DNA of 64,000 bases from Macrococcoides canis (GTDB lineage: Bacteria > Bacillota > Bacilli > Staphylococcales > Staphylococcaceae), in NCBI RefSeq assembly GCF_002119805.1, contig NZ_CP021059.1, positions 1,674,001 to 1,738,000 on the forward strand, read 5' to 3'. Under the pieces are notes generated by a model. The model worked only from the letters and a program-made list of their open reading frames with translations, was not told the origin of the DNA and searched no databases. The first letter of the stretch is position 1; each line of letters opens with the position of its first letter. The translations under genes were made by a program, and so were the position numbers. This document shows, one piece after another, positions 38,979-47,065 of this stretch.

Positions 38979-39495
38979 GAGTGGCCGCAGTCCGGACATT
39001 CATGCAGGATTTCGGGCGCGAGTGGCCGCAGTTCGGACATTCACGCAGGATTTCAGACGCGAGTGGCCGCAGTTCGGACATTCACGCAGGATTTCAGACG
39101 CGAGTGGCCGCAGTTCGGACATTCATGCAGGATTTCGGGCGCGAGTGGCCGCTGTTCGGACATTCATGCAGGACTTCAGACGCGAGTGGCCGCAGTCCGG
39201 ACATTCACGCAGGATTTCGGGCACGAGTGGCCGCTGTTCGGACATTCACGCAGGATTTCGGGCGCGAGTGGCCGCAGTTCGGACATTCATGCAGGATTTC
39301 GGACGCGAGTGGCCGCAGTTCGGACATTCATGCAGGATTTCGAGCGCGAGTGGCCGCAGTCCGGACATTCACACAGGATTTCGGACGCGAGTGGCCGCAG
39401 TTCGGACATTCATGCAAGATTTCGGGCGCGAGTGGCCGCAGTTCGGACATTCATGCAGGATTTCGGGCGCGAGTGGCCGCAGTTCGGACATTCAC
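38979..39495. repeat. GC-rich tandem repeat, 41-bp unit, 12 complete copies plus 25 bp
   Basis: Unit begins GAGTGGCCGCAGTTCGGACA and repeats exactly every 41 bp from 38979 to 39471. Units differ mainly by transitions (TTC/TCC, CAT/CAC, GGG/GGA/AGA) plus an A/T change in CGCAG/CGCTG. Units are about 60% GC against AT-rich surroundings. All three plus-strand frames stay open throughout, but no ribosome site or coding family supports a gene. It lies between the 3' end of the VOC gene and the 5' side of the nitroreductase gene. Confidence 0.97.
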
Positions 39496-39518
39496 AAACT
39501 TATATAATCCATAAAAAA

Positions 39519-39536
39519 GAAGCCTTGCCCGGCTTC
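39519..39536 (-). terminator. Terminator of the VOC protein gene
   Basis: The stem GAAGCC/GGCTTC with a 6-nt loop is followed on the minus strand by six T. Confidence 0.75.
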
Positions 39537-39538
39537 CA

Positions 39539-39919
39539 TTACTTCTCTTCAATTACTGCGAAATAATTTCCTTCATAATCAGAAAAATTAAACACCGTGC
39601 CATGAGGTAATTCCATTACGTCACCTACTGTAATCCCTTTTGCCACCATGTCTTCTCTTAATTTGAGTGCATCATCTGTTTTAAACATTAATGACGGTGT
39701 CTCTAAACTTACCATCGGGCTATATTTCTTGATAAACTCCTGATCAAAAATAACGATAGACGTCTCGTTACTTTCTTTAGGTGCAACTTCATATGAGCGA
39801 TAATCTTCTGGTAAAACTTCTTCTTTGATAACGTGAAACTGCAAAGCATCTTTAAAAAATTTGATAGATTGCTGCTGATCTTTAACGTATAGCATCACTT
39901 GATTAAGTTTTGTAATCAT
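39539..39919 (-). CDS. VOC family (glyoxalase/bleomycin-resistance-like) protein
   Basis: 126 aa from the ATG at 39919 after GAGGTG. Two beta-alpha-beta-beta modules: KLNQVMLYVKDQQQSIKFFKD at the start and FSDYEGNYFAVIEE at the end, as in small YetH-type VOC proteins. Metal-ligand positions are incompletely conserved, so enzymatic activity is not assured. Probably co-transcribed with the downstream-located neighbours on the same strand. Confidence 0.85.
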   Translation of the reverse strand: MITKLNQVMLYVKDQQQSIKFFKDALQFHVIKEEVLPEDYRSYEVAPKESNETSIVIFDQEFIKKYSPMVSLETPSLMFKTDDALKLREDMVAKGITVGDVMELPHGTVFNFSDYEGNYFAVIEEK

Positions 39920-39968
39920 TATATTCACCTCATCTCCATCATATAATATCACACAACATATTACGAAC

Positions 39969-40469
39969 TTAAAGATATAGATTCATCAGTACAGCATCTT
40001 TATATTTACCATTTACTTTTGAAAAATTCTTAAAATAACCGATTTCTTCAAAACCAAATTTCTGATACAGCTTTATCGCTGATTCATTATCATGATAAAC
40101 TTCCAGTGTAATAATTTCGATTGACTTTCCTTTTGCAAAATCAATTAATGCCTGCATCATGCGACTTCCAATGCCTTGTCCCCAGTAATCTTTACGCAAG
40201 GATATCGCCAATCGTGCCTGATGACTGATTCTCTCGCGCGTATTTCCACCGATATTCCCAATACCTACAACTTTCTCACCATCCATTGCAACGAGCATAA
40301 TATCCTTTTCTTTCGCTGCAATGTTCTCTACAATCGTACGTTCAGTATCAACAGAGAATCCAAGGCCCTCACTGCCAAACAGCAGATTATCCGTTTCCCC
40401 GCCGACAATTTTGCAGTACGCAAGTATCCCTTCAGCATCATTAACTTCAGCATTTCTAATCTCAACCAT
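39969..40469 (-). CDS. GNAT N-acetyltransferase
   Basis: 166 aa with motif A ISLRKDYWGQGIGSRMMQALIDFAKG (acetyl-CoA loop QGIGSR) and motif B-like SAIKLYQKFGFEEIG. Substrate unknown; RimI/SpeG-like small acceptors are possible. The ATG at 40469 follows AGGGG; a GTG one codon earlier is in frame but less well spaced. Probably co-transcribed with the HAD gene 12 bp upstream. Confidence 0.88.
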   Translation of the reverse strand: MVEIRNAEVNDAEGILAYCKIVGGETDNLLFGSEGLGFSVDTERTIVENIAAKEKDIMLVAMDGEKVVGIGNIGGNTRERISHQARLAISLRKDYWGQGIGSRMMQALIDFAKGKSIEIITLEVYHDNESAIKLYQKFGFEEIGYFKNFSKVNGKYKDAVLMNLYL

Positions 40470-40481
40470 CACTTCATCCCC

Positions 40482-41144
40482 TTATAAGATATTTTCTATC
40501 TCTGATAATTTTTCGATGTGATATGTGGCATCCACTTGTTTTACTCCGTAGTAACAGCTATCTATCCCGAACTGTTGTGCACCGATGATATCTGACGTAT
40601 ATGTATCCCCGATCATCAGCACTTGTGATAGATCTGTGACTCCAAGTGTCTCAATACAGTGTTTAAAAAAATTATGATGCGGCTTTTCAAAACCAATCTC
40701 TTCAGATATAAAATGATGCGTGAAATAATCCAATATACCGGCATCTTTCATTCGTTTCATCTGCGTATAGAACACACCATTCGTTGCAGTACAAAGAATA
40801 TAACCCTTACTCTTTAAATAATCCAGAAACTGCAGTGCACCATCAACGAGATCATGGCTGTTATTAATATTTTCTCTAAAAATCTGTTCCTTTACTGCAC
40901 CGTCCACATCAATATCAAGTGTCTTAAAGAACACTTCAAAACGATGTGTCAGTACATGACGCTTATCGACCTTCCCCGCTTCGAGCTCACGCCAAAGCCC
41001 GATATTAATATCATGATAACGTGTGTATAATTCATTAGAAAAAGTCACACCTTCCGACTCAAACACACGCTTAATCGCATTTTCTTCACCTTTTTTAAAA
41101 TCGAGAATCGTATTATCTAAATCACATAAAATATATTTGTACAT
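40482..41144 (-). CDS. HAD-superfamily hydrolase, YjjG/YfnB type
   Basis: 220 aa. Motif I CDLDNTILDF (nucleophile Asp) at the N-terminus, then a four-helix cap, and motif IV MIGDTYTSDIIGAQ. Fits the YjjG pyrimidine nucleotidase / YfnB group that acts on phosphorylated nucleotide or sugar substrates. ATG after CAGGAG. Followed on the same strand by the GNAT gene. Confidence 0.9.
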   Translation of the reverse strand: MYKYILCDLDNTILDFKKGEENAIKRVFESEGVTFSNELYTRYHDINIGLWRELEAGKVDKRHVLTHRFEVFFKTLDIDVDGAVKEQIFRENINNSHDLVDGALQFLDYLKSKGYILCTATNGVFYTQMKRMKDAGILDYFTHHFISEEIGFEKPHHNFFKHCIETLGVTDLSQVLMIGDTYTSDIIGAQQFGIDSCYYGVKQVDATYHIEKLSEIENIL

Positions 41145-41163
41145 CGTAAACTCCTGACTGACT

Positions 41164-41274
41164 TTATTGTGAGATAACGTTCATAATCTCCTGAAATTTC
41201 ACTTTTAATGATTTACCTTCTGAAAATAAAATATTAAGAATTTCCAACCGCTTCGGATTATTAATGATCTGCAT
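41164..41274 (-). CDS. Small ORF resembling part of an HTH regulator (36 aa)
   Basis: A 36-codon frame (MQIINNPKRLEILNILFSEG...) with a good AAGGAG 7 nt upstream. It overlaps the 3' end of the HAAS-domain gene by 14 bp, and the start could be coupled. The sequence NPKRLEILNILF resembles helix 1-2 of ArsR-type regulators, but the DNA-reading helix is missing. It could be a remnant of a regulator or a true small protein. No other evidence. Confidence 0.35.
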   Translation of the reverse strand: MQIINNPKRLEILNILFSEGKSLKVKFQEIMNVISQ

Positions 41275-42043
41275 TCTTCTTCTCCTTATCGAAAGTTCTC
41301 TTGAAATATAAAATTGCAATCGTTCCAATAACGATGTTTAAAATGGTAAACGTAATTGTTGATATTGTAACATATTCGTTACTCTCAGGAGCAGAAGTAG
41401 TCATAAGCTTTGCAACAAGATCAGGCAGAATAATATACAATATAACACCGATAAAGAACCAGTTTTTAAAAACAATACACACGATAATAAAAATTATCGT
41501 TAAAGCTAAACCAATATATAAACTAACAGTTGTATCTAAACTAGCAATATTAGGTCCATCGATTTTTCTCAGTAAAAATTCCATCCCTACAAAAATTGCT
41601 GTCGTCATTATGAAAAATATAATGCCATATATATAAGTAATCTTCTGATCTCCATATTTCTTCAAAATCGTTTTGAAAAAGTAAATCGTTATCGGACCAC
41701 CGATGAGTATCGCAGCAGCGTAATAGATAAGCCTATATAATGAAAAGTCAAATCCCCCACGTATCAAATCGGGAATGATAAAGAATGATAAACTTGCTGC
41801 GAACATAAGAAACAGAAAACTTATCAAACTTTTATCAAAAGGCAGTTCATCAGAAATACTATTAATATATTCATCGACAGAACCACCAGTCACACTATCA
41901 ATACTACTACCTCGTGATTCTGCTTCAATTAAATGATCTCTAAGTTCTTCTTCAATATTTTCGATATCTTCATCTTTTTTACCTCGAGACATCAGTTCCA
42001 AACGTAACTGTAATAGAAAATGCTCTGCTTCATTACTCAACAT
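41261..42043 (-). CDS. HAAS/DUF1700-type membrane protein
   Basis: 260 aa from the ATG at 42043 (AGGAG 8 nt upstream). The N-terminal 70 residues (FLLQLRLELMSRGKKDEDIENIEEELRDHL) resemble the HAAS domain, which in Bacilli pairs with PadR regulators. About six helices follow (around residues 76-250). It overlaps the PadR gene by 11 bp, the usual PadR-HAAS arrangement; the HAAS domain probably contacts PadR or a partner. Role unknown. Confidence 0.8.
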   Translation of the reverse strand: MLSNEAEHFLLQLRLELMSRGKKDEDIENIEEELRDHLIEAESRGSSIDSVTGGSVDEYINSISDELPFDKSLISFLFLMFAASLSFFIIPDLIRGGFDFSLYRLIYYAAAILIGGPITIYFFKTILKKYGDQKITYIYGIIFFIMTTAIFVGMEFLLRKIDGPNIASLDTTVSLYIGLALTIIFIIVCIVFKNWFFIGVILYIILPDLVAKLMTTSAPESNEYVTISTITFTILNIVIGTIAILYFKRTFDKEKKNADH

Positions 42044-42371
42044 TATTGACACTCCTCATCAAATTATTCATACCTTCATTTAACGATAACCATTTCTCAT
42101 TAAATAATTTCAGCTCTTCTAAACCTTCATCCGTAATAGAATAATATTTACGTTTCGGACCACCAGTATCAGACTTTATCATTCTGGTTGATACATAACC
42201 TTTTTTATCAAGTCTTAATAAGACAGGATAAATACTTCCATCGCTAATTTCAGGAAAATTATTTTCTTTCAGCTTCTCTAGTATTTCATAACCGTAAGTT
42301 TCGCTTTGAGAAATTAAACCTAGAATCGCCCCATCCAGTAATCCTTTCATCATTTGATCATGAACTGACAT
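42033..42371 (-). CDS. PadR family transcriptional regulator
   Basis: 112 aa winged-helix protein: MKGLLDGAILGLISQSETYGYEILEKL and DGSIYPVLLRLDKKGYV are classic PadR signatures, with the C-terminal wing KRKYYSITDEG. ATG after GGAG. Expected to repress its own operon (padR plus the membrane protein gene) by binding the paired palindromes upstream. The inducing signal is unknown. Confidence 0.93.
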   Translation of the reverse strand: MSVHDQMMKGLLDGAILGLISQSETYGYEILEKLKENNFPEISDGSIYPVLLRLDKKGYVSTRMIKSDTGGPKRKYYSITDEGLEELKLFNEKWLSLNEGMNNLMRSVNNVE

Positions 42372-42395
42372 CGCTTTACTCCTAACATTAGATAG

Positions 42396-42459
42396 CTATC
42401 TTATAATGTAAGATAGTATATTTTTATAAATAAGTCAACTATCTTTTATTGAAAGATAG
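42396..42459 (-). promoter_or_regulatory. Paired palindromic operator and promoter of padR
   Basis: Two 21-bp palindromes with identical 8-5-8 geometry: CTATCTTA/TAAGATAG (42396-42416) and CTATCTTT/AAAGATAG (42439-42459), centres 43 bp apart. Between them, on the minus strand, TTGACT (42438-42433) is 17 bp from TATCTT (42415-42410), which lies inside the first palindrome. A third partial palindrome AGATAGCTATCT is at 42390-42401. Binding by PadR is inferred. Confidence 0.7.
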
Positions 42460-42521
42460 CTAGAAATGGCTAACTTTTTTATGTTCCTCACTTCAAGTGA
42501 GTTTAACGGATTAATTAATGC

Positions 42522-43050
42522 AAGATGGCTCGTGTTTATTTTTTATGGACCATCTTGGAGTGCACCCTGCTCCTCGCCCTGCCATCTTGGCTCGTGTTTA
42601 TATTTTACGAGCCACTTCAAGGGCTATTGGCTGATTATGACATTCAAGGTGGCTCGTGTTTTTATTTTACGAGCCACTTCTAGGGCTATTGGCTGATTAT
42701 GACACTCAAGGTGGCTCGTGTTTTTATTTTACGAGCCACTTCTAGGGCTAACGGCTGATTATGACACTCAAGATGGCTCGTGTTTATTTTTTATGGGCCA
42801 TCTTGGAGTGCATCCTGCTCCTCGCACTGCCATCTTGGCTCGTGTTTATTTTTTATGGGCCATCTTGGAGTGCATCCTGCTCCTCGCACTGCCAGCTTGG
42901 CTCGTGTTTATTTTTTATGAGCCATCTTGGAGTGCATTCTACTCCTCGCACTGCCATCTTGGCTCGTGTTTATTTTTATGAGCCATCTTGGAGTACATCC
43001 TGCTCCTTGCACTGCCATCTTGGCTCGTGTTTTTATTTTACGAGCCACTT
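42522..43050 (+). repeat. Array 2 of 62-bp-phased T-loop hairpins (9 units)
   Basis: Hairpin cores start at 42527, 42589, 42651, 42713, 42775, 42837, 42899, 42961 and 43022: eight intervals of 62 except the last, 61. Arms change between units: AAGATGGCTC with CCATCTT partners (units 1 and 5), GTGGCTCGT/ACGAGCCAC (units 3, 4) and shorter GGCTC/GAGCC (later units). Spacers are of at least two types (one beginning TAGGGCTATTGGCTGATTAT, one with internal AGTGC/GCACT). It lies between padR and the pnuC terminator. Confidence 0.95.
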
Positions 43051-43074
43051 TGAAAATAATTATTACCATTAAAA

Positions 43075-43096
43075 AAGACCAGCTTTCGCCGGTCTT
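43075..43096 (-). terminator. Terminator of pnuC
   Basis: The stem AAGACC/GGTCTT with an inner GC pair is followed on the minus strand by TTTTTT. Confidence 0.8.
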
Positions 43097-43100
43097 CTTA

Positions 43101-43838
43101 CTATCTATTTTCAATATTAGCGTGCTGTAATTTCTTCCAGTAGTAATAGCCATATACACTGTTAATCAAGAATCCGACCCACATCACAACCATCGTTACG
43201 CCGGCTGCGTCAATTGCGCCATTCTGGAACATGCCGCGTGCCCATAAGAAGATGGATACGATATTGATCAGAATCCAGAACAGCCATTGTTCTTTATAAC
43301 GTAATGTCATCAATGTCTGTCCGACTAAGCTTAAGCTTGTCGCTATTCCATCAACGAACGGTTGATTTGCATCTGTTCTTGAAACAAGCAGATAGACTAC
43401 TAGACTATAGATGGCTGCAGTGATGATAGCTGTAATGCCCCATCCTTTTACATCTAGTCCACGTGAATCTACTTCCTGCACGTTCGGATCATCTGTTAAA
43501 TGATCTGAGTGCATGTTACGAATCCAGAAGTATAGTCCTACAAACTGGAAGATTCCAAAGACTACTTGTAATCCGACTTCTCCGTAATATTTATGCATAT
43601 AACTAATATATCCGTAAGATGCTACTTGTATCAGTCCGTAGAAGAATGTAGAAAGTCTTCCTTTCGCACTCATAATGACACAAAGAATTCCTGATACACT
43701 CGCTACTACATTCAGCCAGTCTGTCGTACCATCTACGATTCTGAAGTAAACCAGTATCGCTACTTGTACGAGCATAAATAAACCGAAGAACACTTTCTCA
43801 TAAGTTGTGAAGCCTTTAAAGTCCTTAACTAAAAACAT
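43101..43838 (-). CDS. pnuC: Nicotinamide riboside transporter PnuC
   Basis: 245 aa with about seven membrane helices and the PnuC pattern including WLNVVASVSGILCVIMSAKGR, NFL-like loops and QWLFWILINIVSIFLW. Imports nicotinamide riboside for NAD salvage. Only 12 bp separate it from nadR upstream, and the encoded kinase would trap the imported riboside as NMN. Probably one operon. Confidence 0.95.
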   Translation of the reverse strand: MFLVKDFKGFTTYEKVFFGLFMLVQVAILVYFRIVDGTTDWLNVVASVSGILCVIMSAKGRLSTFFYGLIQVASYGYISYMHKYYGEVGLQVVFGIFQFVGLYFWIRNMHSDHLTDDPNVQEVDSRGLDVKGWGITAIITAAIYSLVVYLLVSRTDANQPFVDGIATSLSLVGQTLMTLRYKEQWLFWILINIVSIFLWARGMFQNGAIDAAGVTMVVMWVGFLINSVYGYYYWKKLQHANIENR

Positions 43839-43849
43839 ATCCCATCTCC

Positions 43850-44944
43850 TTAATTATCTTTGCCATCTGCAAGTATTTCGTCAACGAGACGATGCGCTTC
43901 CTCGTACTTCTCCTGGAAGCTGTCCCCTTTTAATACGACCATCTTATCTTCCAGACCTTGGTATTTAATTTCATCCAGAAACATTTGATGCATATCCAGG
44001 CGTGCTTTTTCGTCTGCCATCGACATATCTCTGAAACCGTCGTCTACATAATTCGTAGTTGGTGGTAATACGATTATCAGCGCCCATGTCTGAAGTGAGA
44101 TATAGTAATCAAATACTGGTGCAATCTTCTCATAGTCTTCTTTAGGTGCATAGAGTTTCGTATAAAGTTTCGTCGTCATCACATCTGTATCTGCAAAGAA
44201 TACTTTACGCGTTCCTGGAGAGTGGATGTGTTTACGATTCAGTTCAAACTGGCCAATTCCAATTGCATGCAGGTCTTTTATATCCAGCTCATCATCGCGG
44301 ACTTGTCTTGTTGTCTGATACTCCCTTGAATATTCTAAAGAATATGAAGTTGAATAGCGTCTTGCCAAGTCTCTTACGAGTGTCGTCTTACCTGTACTCG
44401 CCGTTCCGATAATCAATATATTTTTAACGAAGAATCTACGGAAAGGACGTGTAACAAAATCCCAGTTTAATATCGGATTCTCACGTATCGATGTTCCGCT
44501 GATTCCAGTAATTCTACGATCAACTTTTGTAATTTGCACATCACTTTTAGCAAATACTTTCGTGAAATACGAATCCAGTGGTTCGATATACTCTTCTTCT
44601 CCTACATAGAACGTTACAGATTCCATCGGTAATTCTAAAGCTGCTGCTTGAGACGTAATCTTATCTCGTAATAAATCTAACCACGGTGCCCATCCTGCTG
44701 GATACCTTGGAATATTCGTTTCATCAAGTGTAACGACGGTTACATTTTCATCGTCTTTCAGCAGTTCTCGCATCGCCTTCACACGATTCGTCAAGCTCAT
44801 TCCCGCTTTATCTCCTCTATCCTCGTCATAACCAGAGACAATAACAAGCGCATTTTTATTCTCACGCTTTGCTCGAATAATCTGTTCAAGATGCCCCACA
44901 TGACATGGTGCAAATGTTCCGAAATATACCCCTAAATCTCTCAT
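43850..44944 (-). CDS. nadR: NadR-type NMN adenylyltransferase / ribosylnicotinamide kinase
   Basis: 364 aa. The N-terminal nucleotidyltransferase has GTFAPCHVGH (the GTFxPxHxGH motif) and ISGTSIRENP; the C-terminal kinase has a P-loop GTASTGKTT near residue 180. Unlike enteric NadR there is no N-terminal DNA-binding domain, so it is a pure enzyme. It makes NMN and then NAD from imported riboside. ATG after AAAGGAG. Operon with pnuC. Confidence 0.95.
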   Translation of the reverse strand: MRDLGVYFGTFAPCHVGHLEQIIRAKRENKNALVIVSGYDEDRGDKAGMSLTNRVKAMRELLKDDENVTVVTLDETNIPRYPAGWAPWLDLLRDKITSQAAALELPMESVTFYVGEEEYIEPLDSYFTKVFAKSDVQITKVDRRITGISGTSIRENPILNWDFVTRPFRRFFVKNILIIGTASTGKTTLVRDLARRYSTSYSLEYSREYQTTRQVRDDELDIKDLHAIGIGQFELNRKHIHSPGTRKVFFADTDVMTTKLYTKLYAPKEDYEKIAPVFDYYISLQTWALIIVLPPTTNYVDDGFRDMSMADEKARLDMHQMFLDEIKYQGLEDKMVVLKGDSFQEKYEEAHRLVDEILADGKDN

Positions 44945-45104
44945 CCCAATACTCCTTTAATTTATTTCTTCTTATTATAACAATTTATCTTAATATTGTA
45001 CCCAATAAAAACGATTTACAATCCTATACAATAAATTAACATTGCTTTTAACGGATGTTTACAATCTTCCGCTACAATTAAATTAATGACAAAGGGGGCA
45101 CATG

Positions 45105-45236
45105 ATGAAGCTACTTAAAAAGGTTGTTATCGCATTTTTAACGATTATCTCATTACCATTCTTTATAGAAATAAGCACTGAACCTGTTCAATCTGATCTT
45201 ATCGCTCAACATAAAAAAGCTCCGTCCGAAGACTAG
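45105..45236 (+). CDS. Short hydrophobic peptide gene (43 aa)
   Basis: A 43-codon frame (MKLLKKVVIAFLTIISLPFFIEI...) after GGGGG with 6-nt spacing to the ATG at 45105. One membrane helix or a signal-like segment, then a short polar tail ending KKAPSED. Its stop sits 4 bp from the end of the convergent thiT gene. No known family; it could be a small membrane peptide or exported peptide. Confidence 0.5.
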   Translation: MKLLKKVVIAFLTIISLPFFIEISTEPVQSDLIAQHKKAPSED

Positions 45237-45239
45237 AGC

Positions 45240-45797
45240 TTAATATCTGTTATTCTTAGTAACATTAAATAATCTAGGTGCTACAGTAAACAGAATCACT
45301 AGAATAACGATACATGTGATGCCGTTTATAAGTGCGATCTGTCCATTATAGAGCAATGAATATAGCCATGCCGGCTGTCCTTTAGGTGCATATGCTCCAA
45401 AGTAGACCCATCCCGATAAGAAATGGATGAAATAGCGCGCCAATACTGCAAGCGCTGTAAAGATCACAATTTTCGTATGATTGACTGGTCGACCGGCAAG
45501 TCCTGCAAGTCCAATCAATGTAAATGCGAATGCATAATCAAGAAAGCCCTGCAGTGGATGTACGATACTGCCCGCTGCATCTCCAACTACAATCTGCAGT
45601 AATCCCCAAAGGAATCCTGCTGCCATTCCTGCTTTGACACCTCTTCTGAATGAAAGCAATAATATCGGTACCATCGAAAAGCTTAAGCTTAGACCGAAGA
45701 ATATGCCTTTAATCTGCGAATCAATAAAGTCCAGCACCATTGCGAATGCTGCCATCATCGCAATTTCTAATAATACGACCGTTCTTTCTCTGTTCAT
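45240..45797 (-). CDS. thiT: Thiamine ECF transporter substrate-binding subunit ThiT
   Basis: 185 aa from the ATG at 45797 after AAGGAG. About six membrane helices with the ThiT/YuaJ pattern and the conserved GLLQIVVGDAAGSIVHPLQGFLDY region. Binds thiamine and relies on a shared ECF ATPase module encoded elsewhere. The TPP riboswitch upstream supports thiamine as the ligand. Confidence 0.95.
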   Translation of the reverse strand: MNRERTVVLLEIAMMAAFAMVLDFIDSQIKGIFFGLSLSFSMVPILLLSFRRGVKAGMAAGFLWGLLQIVVGDAAGSIVHPLQGFLDYAFAFTLIGLAGLAGRPVNHTKIVIFTALAVLARYFIHFLSGWVYFGAYAPKGQPAWLYSLLYNGQIALINGITCIVILVILFTVAPRLFNVTKNNRY

Positions 45798-45819
45798 AAC
45801 CAATCTCCTTTCATTGCTT

Positions 45820-45907
45820 ATGAACCAGAAGCCACATTCCTGCGCAAGCATTACCTTACAGGTTCAAGCGTATCATCTCAGCACAATAGGCACCGCTTGT
45901 GGTTCAT
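45820..45907 (-). promoter_or_regulatory. TPP riboswitch upstream of thiT
   Basis: On the minus strand the THI-box signatures are present: GGTGCC, GCTGAGA and CTTGAACCTG. The outer helix is ATGAACC (45907-45901) with GGTTCAT (45826-45820). No T-run terminator lies between it and the start codon, so ribosome-site sequestration is the likely mechanism. Confidence 0.9.
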
Positions 45908-46008
45908 AGCACTACCCATTTTACACGAGTTAATAATATTTTCAATAATTCGATACATTTATTAAAGCGCATTTTACACAAAAATAATAAATAATCCATA
46001 AAATTCTT

Positions 46009-46037
46009 TTGACCTTTTAAAGCGTTTTCATTATTAT
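46009..46037 (+). promoter_or_regulatory. Proline dehydrogenase promoter with embedded cre
   Basis: TTGACC (46009-46014), a 17-bp spacer and TATTAT (46032-46037). The spacer region contains TTAAAGCGTTTTCA (46017-46030), matching the cre consensus at 13 of 14 positions, so CcpA should block polymerase directly. Confidence 0.7.
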
Positions 46038-46070
46038 TAAAATAATGGAAGACTATAAGGAGGATGTAAA

Positions 46071-47063
46071 ATGGGATTAACGAGAGATTTTTTTATTAAA
46101 TTAAGTGAAAACGAAACATTAAATACAGCAGCTAAGAAGTATGGTTTAGCATTAGGGGCGCATAAAGTCGTTGCCGGAACTGACGTTGAGACAACGATCG
46201 AATCTATTCGCGAATTAAACGCACAAAACATCTCTGCTACGGTAGATAACTTAGGAGAATTTGTCTTCTCAAAAGAAGAAGCGACTGCTGCTAAGAATAA
46301 TATTCTAGAAATGATCCAGGCAATCTATGATGCAGGTGTTGATGCACATATGTCGATTAAGTTAACACAGATCGGTTTAGACGTGGACCCCGAGTTCTGC
46401 TATGAAAACGTTCGTGAAATTTTAATGAAAGCTTATGAATGCGGTAATATGCATGTCAATATGGATACTGAAGATTACAACCATACTGTACAGACATTCG
46501 AAATGTTAGATCGTTTAAAAGGCGAATTTAAAAATGTCGGTACTGTAATTCAAGGTTACCTTTTCCGTGCTTCTGAAGAAATTGATAAATATCAGGACGT
46601 ACGTCTACGTCTTGTAAAGGGTGCATATAAAGAAGATGCATCAGTTGCATATCAGTCAAAAGAAGATATCGATGCGAACTACATCAAGATTATCGAGCAA
46701 CGTCTATTAAATGCGAAAGCGATGACTTCAATCGCAACACATGACCACAACATTATCGACCACGTGAAGAAATTCATTGCTCAGCATAACTTGAACAAAG
46801 ACTTAATCGAATTCCAGATGTTATATGGTTTCCGTTCTGAGTTACAAGTTGAAATCGCAAATTCAGGCTATAATTTCTGTACTTACGTGCCTTACGGACA
46901 AGACTGGTACGGTTACTTCATGCGTCGTCTTGCGGAACGTCCACAAAACTTACAGCTTGTGTACAAATCAATCGCAACACCTGAAGTGAAGAAGAATGCT
47001 GGAATCGCTGCAGGAGCTGCAGTTGGAGTATTCGCTTTATCAAAATTACTTAGAAGAAAATAA
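46071..47063 (+). CDS. Proline dehydrogenase
   Basis: 330 aa, monofunctional PutA N-terminal-type proline dehydrogenase (FAD-binding TIM barrel). Visible motifs: SIKLTQIGL, RLVKGAYKED and HDHNI..., and LYGFRSELQ near the C-terminus. Oxidises proline to pyrroline-5-carboxylate, feeding electrons to the quinone pool. ATG after AAGGAGG. The C-terminal AAAVGVFALSKLLRRK could form a weak membrane-associating tail. Promoter has a CcpA operator. Confidence 0.93.
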   Translation: MGLTRDFFIKLSENETLNTAAKKYGLALGAHKVVAGTDVETTIESIRELNAQNISATVDNLGEFVFSKEEATAAKNNILEMIQAIYDAGVDAHMSIKLTQIGLDVDPEFCYENVREILMKAYECGNMHVNMDTEDYNHTVQTFEMLDRLKGEFKNVGTVIQGYLFRASEEIDKYQDVRLRLVKGAYKEDASVAYQSKEDIDANYIKIIEQRLLNAKAMTSIATHDHNIIDHVKKFIAQHNLNKDLIEFQMLYGFRSELQVEIANSGYNFCTYVPYGQDWYGYFMRRLAERPQNLQLVYKSIATPEVKKNAGIAAGAAVGVFALSKLLRRK

Positions 47064-47065
47064 TA

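Noticed and set aside
38958-39566. Three overlapping frames of about 176-204 codons across the 41-bp array
   Set aside because: All three forward frames are open because the unit has no stops; no start signals or family similarity favour one frame.
40482-42371. Genomic island or phage remnant around the PadR region
   Set aside because: No integrase, transposase, att-like repeats or phage genes were seen; normal small operons only.
42466-43072. Frames of 67-103 codons across hairpin array 2
   Set aside because: Same reason as array 1: repeated hairpins give chance open frames on both strands.
44945-45100. Promoter or NiaR-like box before nadR
   Set aside because: Only AT-rich sequence with promoter-like hexamers at poor spacing; nothing firm enough to list.
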